NCBI GenBank assembly: GCA_900548345.1
Contig: URKA01000002.1
Span: forward strand, 106,784-170,783
From: an uncultured Paraprevotella sp.
GTDB taxonomy: Bacteria; Bacteroidota; Bacteroidia; Bacteroidales; Bacteroidaceae
Length of the DNA stretch: 64,000 nucleotides
Reading direction: 5' to 3'
Position numbers and translations under genes: made by a program. Of the stretch, positions 9,376 to 17,302 are shown in pieces (the stretch's first letter is position 1; every line of letters begins with the position of its first letter). Below the pieces are notes generated by a model. It saw nothing but the letters and a program-made list of their open reading frames with translations. It was not told where the DNA came from and searched no databases.

Positions 9376-9732
9376 TTATTCAATTACTTCATATTTCGTA
9401 TATTCGGGAAACCATTTGTCAAGGAGTGCATCTGTTTTGTATTCCATTTCCAGTGTGATGTATTTGCATACTTTTTGGTAGGCTACGGCCAGTGATACGA
9501 CCTCGTCTATCCATCCGATGACGGGCAGACGTTTGGCCGAAATCAGGTCAATCGGGAATATGAGATAAGAAATGGACGAAAGAATGAGTAGTTTTTCATT
9601 CTTAGGTGTCTTGTCGCTCATCATGACGTAATACAATAGGAGCACCGGACGTGCCGAAACCCTTCCGGCTTTCCGTGCCCATTCACTTATTTTCTCCAGA
9701 ATGGCTTCGTAATCAATGTTCAATATTGCCAT
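9376..9732 (-). CDS. YkvA-like (DUF1232) small membrane protein
   Basis: A 118-residue protein whose central part (RPVLLLYYVMMSDKTPKNEKLLILSSISYLIFPIDLI) resembles the DUF1232/YkvA family, where a hydrophobic segment ends in a conserved PxDxIPD-like motif, here FPIDLISAKRLPVIGWIDE. Function of the family is unknown; members are thought to be membrane associated. The ATG at 9732 was preferred over an upstream start because it follows the previous stop by 7 bp. It is the last of three closely spaced genes with the PP2C-like fragment and an unknown small protein. Confidence 0.7.
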   Translation of the reverse strand: MAILNIDYEAILEKISEWARKAGRVSARPVLLLYYVMMSDKTPKNEKLLILSSISYLIFPIDLISAKRLPVIGWIDEVVSLAVAYQKVCKYITLEMEYKTDALLDKWFPEYTKYEVIE

Positions 9733-9739
9733 AACTTTT

Positions 9740-10069
9740 TTATTTATATAGAGTGTCATCGGACGGAATTTCTATCACTTTGACCAAAATGGCGGAATAG
9801 TAGTCACGGGCATGGGCGTTGCAGTGTTCCTTTATTCTCTCGGCCAATATGTCTATATCCTTTTCAGAATGGAGTAGCACTTCTAACCAGTCTTCTTTGA
9901 TAGCCTTGACCACCGTTCTGCTGGTCAAGTATCCCATTCGATGTCCTCCCATGCCGTTGTAAAGGATAAACAACGTCCGTCCCTGTTCCGGCATTTCAAC
10001 TATTTCCAACGTATCCTCGTTCTTCAAATGCAGACCGCATTCGCTGAATGTCTTGTATTCGTATTGCAT
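9740..10069 (-). CDS. Truncated, PP2C-like protein (probably inactive phosphatase remnant)
   Basis: A 109-residue protein resembling the first half of PP2C-family Ser/Thr phosphatases. HLKNED (14-19) corresponds to the RxxNED metal/phosphate motif. YNGMGGHRMG (37-46) corresponds to the DGMGGH motif, but the metal-binding aspartate is Asn (N38). SRTVVKAI follows as in the family. The rest of the fold (normally about 240 residues, with GTT and later DG/DN metal motifs) is absent. Start at 10069 gives a 1-bp gap to the upstream gene. Either a decayed gene or a small pseudophosphatase; the clean frame and tight spacing leave the second possible. Confidence 0.55.
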   Translation of the reverse strand: MQYEYKTFSECGLHLKNEDTLEIVEMPEQGRTLFILYNGMGGHRMGYLTSRTVVKAIKEDWLEVLLHSEKDIDILAERIKEHCNAHARDYYSAILVKVIEIPSDDTLYK

Positions 10070-10070
10070 G

Positions 10071-10349
10071 TTATTGCACGATATGTTTATAGGCAATCTC
10101 TTTTTTATCCAAGAATTCCATGATTTTATCAAAAGAGAAACTTTTATCCGGGATGAACCTTTCAGTCATTCTTTTTAATAACTGTTCCGGAGTCCGTGCT
10201 TGAAATTTTCCTGCCAGTTTTTGCAAAGTCGGTCGGTCTGTAATGGTAATGTCCGACCAAAGGTCATGTCCATACCACTCTCGTGCTGCACGTCCCCAGT
10301 CAAGTTTATGCACATTGAAATAAACAAGCCTATCAAATGCACATTCCAT
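10071..10349 (-). CDS. Hypothetical protein, 92 residues
   Basis: I do not recognise this family. The protein is 92 residues, soluble, with no signal peptide or membrane segment, and is rich in aromatic, Arg and Lys residues. A C-terminal half with KLAGKFQARTPEQLLKRMTE and KSFSFDKIMEFLDKK suggests helices. It ends 1 bp before the PP2C-like gene, so the two are probably translated together. It may be part of a larger gene that has been broken up, or a partner of the PP2C-like protein. Confidence 0.5.
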   Translation of the reverse strand: MECAFDRLVYFNVHKLDWGRAAREWYGHDLWSDITITDRPTLQKLAGKFQARTPEQLLKRMTERFIPDKSFSFDKIMEFLDKKEIAYKHIVQ

Positions 10350-10393
10350 ATTGATGGTTATTGCGGAAAGCAGACAGCCTTTTGAAGAAACGA

Positions 10394-10428
10394 AACATCG
10401 GCAAACCCAAAATGAGATTGCCGATGTT
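10394..10428 (-). terminator. Candidate intrinsic terminator after the large lipoprotein gene
   Basis: AACATCGGCAA and TTGCCGATGTT form an 11-bp perfect stem with a 13-nt loop. On the minus strand the stem is followed by TCGTTTCTTC. It lies 86 bp past the lipoprotein stop, in the 164-bp gap before the 92-residue gene. The gap also holds short open frames on both strands (about 36-45 codons) that I could not assign. Confidence 0.5.
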
Positions 10429-10513
10429 GCTGATGGGGTTTATGATTGGGAAATTGAGCGTGGGCAGAATCAAGAAATACAAAGATGATTTGCTTCATTA
10501 CTCACATTCCTAC

Positions 10514-12397
10514 TTATTTTGAGATCTGAATTGTAAGAAATGTATTACAACCCTTTTGGAAGTCTATATTTACATCTCTCATTACTTGAAATAATTGAGA
10601 ACCATTCATATCATAAGCGGTACACTTTAATATCTGTATGGTTTGAGGATGAACAAAAAAGGACACCTTGTCGTCCTTATTGGTATTGTGAACAAGAACC
10701 TTATTTGATTTATTTTTGTACTCGTCCTTTGGAATTACATAAGAAGGGTCAAACATAGCTTGGTCGGGATACATACAAGTAGTAATTTCACCTGCCAAAA
10801 AACCATCATGCCCAAATTCCACTTCTATCTTGGCAACATCTGTTATTTTTGACATATCCTCATTCTTGAAATTCAACGTCAGCAAAGAGCAAGATGGTTT
10901 TAACGAAACTTTAGCAGGATTAGGCAAGTCAAATCCTGGCATATCTTTGAGAGCAGCGTAACAAGGAGTTTTTCCATTCGCCTCGCCAATTGAAATATCA
11001 TACAAGCCTGATTCCGATGTTTTTGTAAACTCTATTCCATCATCAATATTATTGATATATTCTTCCGTTTCGGAATTATATGTAAAAGTTGCACATAACA
11101 CATCTCCATTCTTTCCAGCAACGACCATTTCGGGCATATTTGAAATTCCATATCCATTATCCAATTTTGGAAGTTCTACATAATATTCACTCAAATAACT
11201 GTCATAAAGAAGTTTATAATCCTTACCGTTTATATTTACAACATCTCCATCTTCAAAAGATCGAGTTCTTGGCGAAACATCGTCTTGCTCGATATAAATA
11301 CGTTGTCCATTACCTCTTTGCCTTGTAGTGTTTGTGTACAAAATCTCTCCACTTTTGGATTTAACGTACAGATGTCCGGTGCGACCAGACACCTCCGAAT
11401 TTGTTGATATATTGATTTTTAGCGTATAGAGATTTGTACAAAGCTCTTTGACCTCTGCCGTTATCCATTCCACATCGCTTTCTGTAACAAAATCATCATA
11501 CGAAATTGCATAATAATCTTTAGTTCCACCTTGAATATCCGTGTCATAGCCATCTGGTATGACATAATTCAAACCCATACTTATAATATGGAAACCGCTT
11601 GAGTATTCTTTGTCTAACATTGCATAAAATGGAGGAATCTTGAAATTTGCAATTCCATTCTTGTCGTAGTATGCTATCAAATTTCTAACTACATCTGAAA
11701 CTGATACTTGTCTATATTCATCAAAAATTTCATTCAATAATTTCTCAGATAGACTACCATTGGCCTCAAATTCAGAGGAAATGTCAGAAATGACTTTTTG
11801 AACTTCTCCCGCATTTCTTCCCTCTTGGATTAAACACGATATTGCCAATAGCACAGCATTTGAATTTCCATCCTCTGAAATATTCATTTCCTCAAAACCC
11901 AATGTAACATTTTCCTGTTGAAATGAAAAGACGCTGATAAGTTCTTTTTCAGCCTGTTTTTTTGCTGCATCAAAAGATTTTCCCTCGTGAATGAGTCTCT
12001 TAATACGTCCGCTTGTAAGAGATGTAAGCAAGTTAACATTGACTTTTTCCTGCGAAGAACTAACCAAAGCATTTAAATATATCGGAGCTGTTGATGTTTC
12101 TCCTGTATTTTCAACGAAATAATAGCCTTCAGCCTTTAATTCAATATATGGAGCTGCGACTTCCGCCGAAACCGTAAAAGAACCCAAGTCATCTTTAATT
12201 GAACTGGGGAAACTTTCTCCTGTTGCAAACAACTTATCATTCAGTGCATAGGCAGTGATGGTTGAACCTTTAATAAACTGTCCTTTTTGAGCATAACCTA
12301 CAATTGAAAAATCTGATGACAATTCTTCATTTTCTTTCTCGCAAGAAATAAGTATTCCTATAGATAGTAATACAAAAAACAACTTAAGATACTTCAT
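10514..12397 (-). CDS. Large surface or periplasmic lipoprotein with BACON-like segment
   Basis: A 627-residue protein with a lipoprotein signal peptide: MKYLK, a hydrophobic stretch, then a lipobox ending at ISCEKE with C19 as the lipidated residue. Residues about 40-100 look like a beta-rich carboxypeptidase-regulatory-like domain. A helical region follows to about 260. Residues about 295-365 (SDVEWITAEV, LKINISTNSEVSGRTGHLYVKS) resemble a BACON domain, a Bacteroidetes carbohydrate- or mucin-binding module. The C-terminal third is beta-rich with no clear match. It is more AT-rich than the flanking operons. No SusC/SusD or glycoside hydrolase is adjacent, so ligand and role are unknown. The leader carries a long palindrome. 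Confidence 0.65.
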   Translation of the reverse strand: MKYLKLFFVLLSIGILISCEKENEELSSDFSIVGYAQKGQFIKGSTITAYALNDKLFATGESFPSSIKDDLGSFTVSAEVAAPYIELKAEGYYFVENTGETSTAPIYLNALVSSSQEKVNVNLLTSLTSGRIKRLIHEGKSFDAAKKQAEKELISVFSFQQENVTLGFEEMNISEDGNSNAVLLAISCLIQEGRNAGEVQKVISDISSEFEANGSLSEKLLNEIFDEYRQVSVSDVVRNLIAYYDKNGIANFKIPPFYAMLDKEYSSGFHIISMGLNYVIPDGYDTDIQGGTKDYYAISYDDFVTESDVEWITAEVKELCTNLYTLKINISTNSEVSGRTGHLYVKSKSGEILYTNTTRQRGNGQRIYIEQDDVSPRTRSFEDGDVVNINGKDYKLLYDSYLSEYYVELPKLDNGYGISNMPEMVVAGKNGDVLCATFTYNSETEEYINNIDDGIEFTKTSESGLYDISIGEANGKTPCYAALKDMPGFDLPNPAKVSLKPSCSLLTLNFKNEDMSKITDVAKIEVEFGHDGFLAGEITTCMYPDQAMFDPSYVIPKDEYKNKSNKVLVHNTNKDDKVSFFVHPQTIQILKCTAYDMNGSQLFQVMRDVNIDFQKGCNTFLTIQISK

Positions 12398-12462
12398 ATT
12401 TTAGTAATTTAATTATTCTATGCACCTACCAAAAGTAAGCGTGAACTGCACAGCTACGTCTT

Positions 12463-12580
12463 TATTTGGAGGTCGTAGGAAACCTTGCATACAGATGTAG
12501 TGATAGCAGCCCACGCTATAGCGTGAGAACCACTATGCCATCTGAGTATGCAATTTGAAAATTTCCTACGTTCCCAAATA
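12463..12580. repeat. 118-bp long imperfect palindrome in the lipoprotein leader
   Basis: The outer arms at 12463-12482 and 12562-12580 pair (TATTTGGAGGTCGTAGGAAA against the complement of TTTCCTACGTTCCCAAATA). Inside, TTGCATAC pairs with GTATGCAA, AGATG with CATCT and TAGTG with CACTA. The centre is the perfect 14-bp palindrome CACGCTATAGCGTG at 12512-12525. It lies between the predicted promoter and the lipoprotein ATG, so it would be transcribed as a long hairpin about 65 nt ahead of the start codon. It could be a structured RNA leader or the remains of a MITE. Confidence 0.75.
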
Positions 12581-12642
12581 CTTGATGCGCATAACGCTTC
12601 TTTCTTTTCTATGTCTTGGAAAGGGATGTCCCAATCCGAGTA

Positions 12643-12650
12643 CAAATGTA
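12643..12650 (-). promoter_or_regulatory. Predicted -7 box (TACATTTG) of the lipoprotein gene
   Basis: TACATTTG on the minus strand fits TAnnTTTG. Transcription from here would give a leader of about 240 nt that contains the whole palindrome. No -33 TTTG is evident at the expected spacing. Confidence 0.45.
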
Positions 12651-13248
12651 CGCAAAAAATGCGTTATATAATCATATTACAGTATGTTTCTTTGATTTAG
12701 TGCATGTTTTTCAGGTTTTTATGGATGCAAAGTATCCGATCTTAGAGAAATAGTTCCTGCATTGTAAGAAAGTATCTTTTGGGGTGTTTCGGTATCGGCT
12801 TTGGAACTGGCTTTGGTGGTCGTAGTTCTGTTCAAGGTGTTGCTGATTGGGGCAATTGTGTAAACAACGATGCCGGACGCAAATTTATCATGTAGGTTAT
12901 TCGCTGGCATGAATAACGGTGACACAACTCTTGTGCACCTTACTGTACGTTCTTCCTTGTGAGTTGTACGTTTTTATGCTATCCCTTTTCAGACTTTTGT
13001 GCTTCGCGCGCGCGTGTACATACAGGGATTTTTCTGAAAAAAGCCTTCAGGGGTTCAGACTGTTTGATTGATAGAGACTTAGTGGTGATTTGCCCTTCAG
13101 TCTTCTTTCGTCTGTAACGGATAGCCGAATAGATGGTTTTTGTATATATTCTTCTTGGTTTTAGAAACTGAAAGGCAAATACTTCCGGGCATGTGATAGC
13201 TTCAATAGAATGTATGGCTTTGTCACTGCACAATTTATGACTTGATGC
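12651..13248. other. Gene-poor 600-bp stretch
   Basis: I see no convincing gene here. Open frames of 68 and 84 codons on the minus strand (12719-12925, 12979-13233) have low-complexity, unrecognised translations and no plausible ribosome sites. A GC-alternating run (CGCGCGCGCGTGTAC near 13010) and a TTTTTCTGAAAAAA inverted sequence near 13029 stand out but have no clear role. The stretch is probably decayed accessory DNA. Confidence 0.5.
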
Positions 13249-14277
13249 CTAAAAGCAATATACTTCTTCGTACCATTGTTTCCACATACGTAATTTCGGG
13301 TCATCCGTATTTATTGCATTCAGAATGTCGTAGTTCGTGAATGAACAAAACATCCTGTCATTGTCAATCAATGCTTTGTATTGGTCTATTGAATGTTTCA
13401 GCATTGTGTTGTTTGCATGATGACAGACTGAGAAAGTCACATTCTGATAAGTTTTAGTTTCTTTTAGGGCAAAAGCAAGCATCTGGTTTCTCCAAAGTTG
13501 ATTCAGTCCGCGTCTGAACGGACAACCTTTTATATCCGTTTCGCCTTGGTACTTTTCTATATTGTGTCTAAGATATTCCCAATACTTATATCCTTTTATG
13601 TGGTAATAACATTTCTGAGGATTGGCGGCAATTGTGGCAAGGTCGCATTTTTTACAATTCTCTTTAACTTCATTTGCTTCCTCTGTTTTGCTTTTGTATG
13701 CGCCGCATTCGGTAAATTCCTTTTCACTGAGCTTATGTTCTATCAGCCACAAACATAACTCTCCATTCATATTGTTATAGGCTATCGCCACATCGGCATC
13801 CGTTCCGGCTTGTGAAGAATGGTCGTTCAGCACACCCTTCCCTTGTTTGATGTCCTGTCCCCAATATTCAAAGCAGAATCCCTTGAAGAGTTCTTTTCTT
13901 GCAATTTCTTTGAAATCAGAAGGACATCCCGGTATCTTTTGAAGTATGTCATTTGCTTCGTCAGACAAGAGTAGGGGCATAAACAGATTGATGCAGGCTG
14001 TTTGGGAACTTACAGCATGATGGGCGAACTTATGTGGTTTATATGCAAATTCACCTTTCTGCATCTCGTCCAGTTGTCGTATGAGGGGTGTATAAATCAT
14101 TGCAGGAACAGAAGTGTTGTCTGCAAGAATGGCATCATACTCATGTCCTCTGTATATACCTCTCTTTGCCGTGATGTTTTTTCGTTTCCAGTCGATGATG
14201 TGACAATAGATGGCTTCCTGTTCCGGAGTCAGATTGCTTGGTATATAATATATGTCTCCATTGACGACCTTTTCCAT
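13249..14277 (-). CDS. Putative PD-(D/E)XK-type nuclease (PGN_0703-like restriction endonuclease family)
   Basis: A 342-residue soluble protein. The segment TDADVAIAY (159-167) followed by LCLWLIEHKLSE (174-185) fits a PD-(D/E)XK nuclease core, with D160/D162, E180 and K182 as the probable metal-binding and catalytic residues. Four cysteines (C208, C211, C223, C252) bracket the region just after the core and may hold zinc or an Fe-S cluster. The overall pattern resembles a family annotated as putative restriction endonucleases in Porphyromonas and Bacteroides. No methyltransferase or specificity subunit is adjacent. It starts 11 bp after the stop of the double ABC ATPase gene, so it appears to be a tail gene of the ruvC operon. 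Family match is from memory. Confidence 0.6.
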   Translation of the reverse strand: MEKVVNGDIYYIPSNLTPEQEAIYCHIIDWKRKNITAKRGIYRGHEYDAILADNTSVPAMIYTPLIRQLDEMQKGEFAYKPHKFAHHAVSSQTACINLFMPLLLSDEANDILQKIPGCPSDFKEIARKELFKGFCFEYWGQDIKQGKGVLNDHSSQAGTDADVAIAYNNMNGELCLWLIEHKLSEKEFTECGAYKSKTEEANEVKENCKKCDLATIAANPQKCYYHIKGYKYWEYLRHNIEKYQGETDIKGCPFRRGLNQLWRNQMLAFALKETKTYQNVTFSVCHHANNTMLKHSIDQYKALIDNDRMFCSFTNYDILNAINTDDPKLRMWKQWYEEVYCF

Positions 14278-14288
14278 GTATACTTCGT

Positions 14289-15824
14289 TTATATGTTCTT
14301 TTTCAAAAACAAACTGTTGGTGATGACATCGGGGAGCTCCTCGCTGTAGTGCGTCACCATGATCATGGTTTTGTCTTTCCGGTGGCAGAAGGCGGAGATG
14401 ATTTCACGTACCAGTTGCCGGTTGCGGTCGTCGAGCCCGTGCAGAGGCTCGTCAAGAATCAGCAGTTCGGGGTCTTTGACAAAGGCGCGTGCCAGCAGGC
14501 ACAGGCGTTGTTCGCCGCTGGAGAGTTTCAGGAATGTACGGTCCTTCAGGTCGGCAATGCCGAAGATGTCCATCCAAAATTCGCAGATGGCCCGTTGTTC
14601 GGGTCTGGGACGTACGTATAGGCCGACCGAGTCGTTCAGGCCACTGGCTACGATATCGATTGCAGGCAGGTCCTTGAGGTAGGCACGGTGCATTTCAGGA
14701 CTGACATAACCTATATGTCTCTTGATTTCCCAGATGCTTTCTCCCGTACCGCGTTTATGTCCGAACAATTCGATGTTGCAGGCATAACTCTGTGGGTTGT
14801 CGGCACATACAAGGCTGAGCAGGGTGGATTTTCCCGCGCCGTTCTCTCCGCTTAAAGCCCATTTCTCGTTTTGTTTCACCGTCCAGTCCAAGTCTTTCAA
14901 TATGGTTCGGTTGCCGTATCGTATGCTGACCTGGTGGAATCGGAGTATGCTTCCTTCTGCATCCGTGGTGGTGATGAGGTCGCTTTTCTCCGGCAGGCCG
15001 AGAATCTTTGCTTTTTTCTCTTCCGCCAGTAGCATACAGGGCGTTTTTCCGCAATAAGTCTTGATGTAATCCTCACGTTTCATTTTCGGCAGGATGTCGA
15101 GTTCTTTTACGGGGATGACATGTGTGATGAAGTCTGGGATGTCGTCCGTTTTAGACAGTACCAGCACCACTTGCAGGTCGGTTTCCGCGATGAGCGTGCT
15201 CAACAGATCGGACAACTGACGGCGTGTCTGTACGTCAAGGCCTATGAACGGGTTGTCCATGATAAGCATGCGCGGACCGGAAAGCAAGGTCTTTGTCAAC
15301 TGGAACTTACGTAGTTCTCCGCTGGATAATGATATGATATATTTATCTGATAATGAAGAAAGATGAAACATTTCATAAAGTTTCTCTTTCAGTATCCTGC
15401 GCCTCTCTCCGGCCACTTTTTTCTCTTCATCCGTAAGGCCGTAGCCCGTGCTGTTTTCCGCAGCGTTGAAAGCCTGTTCCAGTAAAGTGCCGGCCGTAGG
15501 CGTGTTCTCTTCTATATCGTGTTGGTTCCAGCGCTGCTGGTAATAATAAGTCGTATCGCTGTCGCCGTATGAATCGCGGAAAGTGATGTATTTGATGTTT
15601 TCGCTGGCCAGTTTCAGCGGAGACGGTGAAAAGTCATAATGTACTTCGTTCATCAGTAACGGGTATTTACCCGTGATGATGTCTATCAGGCGGGATTTTC
15701 CCCCGGCATTCTCTCCGGCGATGGCAATTTGTTCGCCGGCAGCAATCGTCAGGTTCACCGGCTGTTTCATACGGTAGAGCGGATGGCGCGTGACGCCATT
15801 CTCTATTTCCACGATGTTTTGCAT
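14289..15824 (-). CDS. ATP-binding cassette protein with two ABC domains (ModF/PhrA-like)
   Basis: A 511-residue soluble protein with tandem ABC ATPase domains and no membrane segments. Domain 1 (about 1-240) has Walker A GENAGGKS and signature ISLSSGELRKF. Domain 2 (about 285-511) has Walker A GENGAGKST, signature LKLSSGEQRLC and Walker B LLILDEPLHGLD. The Walker A of domain 1 is unusual (GENAGGKS rather than GxxGxGKS), but the lysine is kept. The layout resembles ModF of E. coli, whose role is uncertain. It follows ruvC by 16 bp. Confidence 0.8.
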   Translation of the reverse strand: MQNIVEIENGVTRHPLYRMKQPVNLTIAAGEQIAIAGENAGGKSRLIDIITGKYPLLMNEVHYDFSPSPLKLASENIKYITFRDSYGDSDTTYYYQQRWNQHDIEENTPTAGTLLEQAFNAAENSTGYGLTDEEKKVAGERRRILKEKLYEMFHLSSLSDKYIISLSSGELRKFQLTKTLLSGPRMLIMDNPFIGLDVQTRRQLSDLLSTLIAETDLQVVLVLSKTDDIPDFITHVIPVKELDILPKMKREDYIKTYCGKTPCMLLAEEKKAKILGLPEKSDLITTTDAEGSILRFHQVSIRYGNRTILKDLDWTVKQNEKWALSGENGAGKSTLLSLVCADNPQSYACNIELFGHKRGTGESIWEIKRHIGYVSPEMHRAYLKDLPAIDIVASGLNDSVGLYVRPRPEQRAICEFWMDIFGIADLKDRTFLKLSSGEQRLCLLARAFVKDPELLILDEPLHGLDDRNRQLVREIISAFCHRKDKTMIMVTHYSEELPDVITNSLFLKKNI

Positions 15825-15840
15825 AAAGTTGTGTCTGTTT

Positions 15841-16416
15841 TTATATTCCTTTTACCTTATCCGGGTTCTTCCGGATGAAATCCTTCCAGCTGCCGTAAGG
15901 ATGGCTGGTCTCAGGTCTTCCCATTTGCAGGAAATGGCAGTAGGCTGCGGCCAGTCCGTCGGTGGCGTCCATATAGGGCAGCATGTTTTCTTCGGAAATG
16001 TGCAGCATTCTGACCAGCATGCCCGCCACCTGCTCTTTGCTGGCTTGTCCGTTTCCCGTGATGGCCATTTTGATTTTAAGCGGTGCGTATTCGGTGATGG
16101 GAATATCCCGGTGTATGGCCGCTGCGATGGCGACTCCCTGTGCACGTCCCAATTTCAACATACTCTGTATGTTCTTGCCGAAGAACGGTGCTTCGATGGC
16201 CATTTCGTCGGGCAGGTAGGCTTCGATGATGCCCGTCACCCGTTCGAATATCCGTCCCAGTTTCAGGTATTGGTTGTCGTATTTGCGCAGGTCGATTACC
16301 CCCATGGTCATCATCGACGCACGGTTGTCGTTGACTTTCAGCAAGCCGTAGCCCATGATGGTGGTGCCGGGGTCGATGCCCAGGATAATCTTTTCCTTTT
16401 TTTCTTTTTCCTGCAT
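15841..16416 (-). CDS. ruvC: Crossover junction endodeoxyribonuclease RuvC
   Basis: A 191-residue Holliday junction resolvase. [12 protein letters not shown] holds the first catalytic aspartate, [21 protein letters not shown] the catalytic glutamate, and [12 protein letters not shown] the C-terminal acidic pair. It resolves recombination intermediates with RuvAB. It follows the DUF4286 gene by 8 bp and is followed by the double ABC ATPase gene. Length is slightly above the usual 170-190 because of a basic C-terminal tail. Confidence 0.95.
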   Translation of the reverse strand: MQEKEKKEKIILGIDPGTTIMGYGLLKVNDNRASMMTMGVIDLRKYDNQYLKLGRIFERVTGIIEAYLPDEMAIEAPFFGKNIQSMLKLGRAQGVAIAAAIHRDIPITEYAPLKIKMAITGNGQASKEQVAGMLVRMLHISEENMLPYMDATDGLAAAYCHFLQMGRPETSHPYGSWKDFIRKNPDKVKGI

Positions 16417-16424
16417 GTCCGGTC

Positions 16425-16736
16425 TTAGGATTCTTCTATGATTTCCATCAGGGTGGTGAATCCGGCCACCTTATCCTTGAAGAGTTTCATCATTTCTTCG
16501 TGAAGGGCTGTACCGTATTGCGTGTACCACCGGTGCAGTACGGCGGAACTTTCCACCTCGAACTGCAATGAAAAGCATTCGGAGTCTTCATCGTGGTGCG
16601 ACAGCACCTTGCACAGACGCGGGCGGGCCAGCAGGCCGGATTCCTGTGCCTTGGGGATATATACCTGATGTATCCAGATGACAAAATTTCTTGCATCGTC
16701 GAAATCGACTTGATAAGTAGTGTTATAAACCAGCAT
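16425..16736 (-). CDS. DUF4286 family protein
   Basis: A 103-residue protein typical of DUF4286, small cytoplasmic proteins found in Bacteroidetes. It has a ferredoxin-like alpha/beta pattern ([40 protein letters not shown]). Function is unknown. It is the first gene of the operon with ruvC (8-bp gap), a conserved arrangement in the order as I recall it. Confidence 0.8.
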   Translation of the reverse strand: MLVYNTTYQVDFDDARNFVIWIHQVYIPKAQESGLLARPRLCKVLSHHDEDSECFSLQFEVESSAVLHRWYTQYGTALHEEMMKLFKDKVAGFTTLMEIIEES

Positions 16737-16759
16737 GTTTCTTGAGATTAATCGCGGGG

Positions 16760-16767
16760 CAAAGTTA
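16760..16767 (-). promoter_or_regulatory. Predicted -7 box (TAACTTTG) of the DUF4286-ruvC operon
   Basis: TAACTTTG on the minus strand fits TAnnTTTG, 24 bp upstream of the DUF4286 ATG. Confidence 0.55.
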
Positions 16768-16840
16768 CGAAAAAAGGATGCCGTGTGCTAATAAATCCTA
16801 TTTTTTCCTGTAAAAAGGAAGTTATTTTGAAGAAAGCACC

Positions 16841-16848
16841 TATTTTTG
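16841..16848 (+). promoter_or_regulatory. Predicted -7 box (TATTTTTG) of the DUF1573-HAD operon
   Basis: TATTTTTG on the plus strand fits TAnnTTTG, 25 bp upstream of the DUF1573 ATG. It is divergent from the DUF4286-ruvC promoter in the same 137-bp gap. Confidence 0.5.
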
Positions 16849-16873
16849 TAGGAATAATTATAAATCATAAGTC

Positions 16874-17302
16874 ATGAAAAAGATTTTTGTATGTTCTTTA
16901 CTGCTTGTATTGGGCATAGGTTTTATTTTCGCACAACACACGTCTTCCGACAAGAACGAGCCGGCGGCCGCAGTGATTACATTCGACAAGACCACTCATG
17001 ATTTCGGCGTTTTTTCTGAAGACGACCCTGTGGTGAAATGCACGTTTACCTTTACGAACGAGGGAAATGCCCCTTTGGTGATACATCAGGCCATAGCCTC
17101 TTGCGGCTGTACCGTGCCTACTTATACTCGCATGCCGGTGAAGCCGGGTGAAAAGGGTACCATAGAAGTGACTTACAACGGTGAGGGGAAATATCCCGGC
17201 AAGTTCAAGAAAAGCATCACGGTGCGCACGAATGCCAAAGACCCTATGGTGCGCCTGTTCATCACCGGCGATATGACCGCCTCGGAAAAGGATAAGAAAT
17301 GA
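16874..17302 (+). CDS. DUF1573 domain protein, exported
   Basis: A 142-residue protein with a Sec signal peptide (cleavage near FAQ-HT, residue 21). The mature part is one DUF1573 domain, an Ig-like beta-sandwich seen in envelope proteins of Bacteroidetes: ITFDKTTHDFGVFSEDDP, FTNEGNAPLVIHQAIASCGCTVPTY and PGEKGTIEVTYN are family landmarks, including the paired cysteines SCGCT. Its stop overlaps the start of the HAD phosphatase gene by 4 bp (ATGA). Confidence 0.85.
   Translation: MKKIFVCSLLLVLGIGFIFAQHTSSDKNEPAAAVITFDKTTHDFGVFSEDDPVVKCTFTFTNEGNAPLVIHQAIASCGCTVPTYTRMPVKPGEKGTIEVTYNGEGKYPGKFKKSITVRTNAKDPMVRLFITGDMTASEKDKK

Noticed and set aside
12979..13233. 84-codon frame on the minus strand
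   Set aside because: No recognisable family, no convincing ribosome site, and it spans a GC-alternating run; treated as non-coding.
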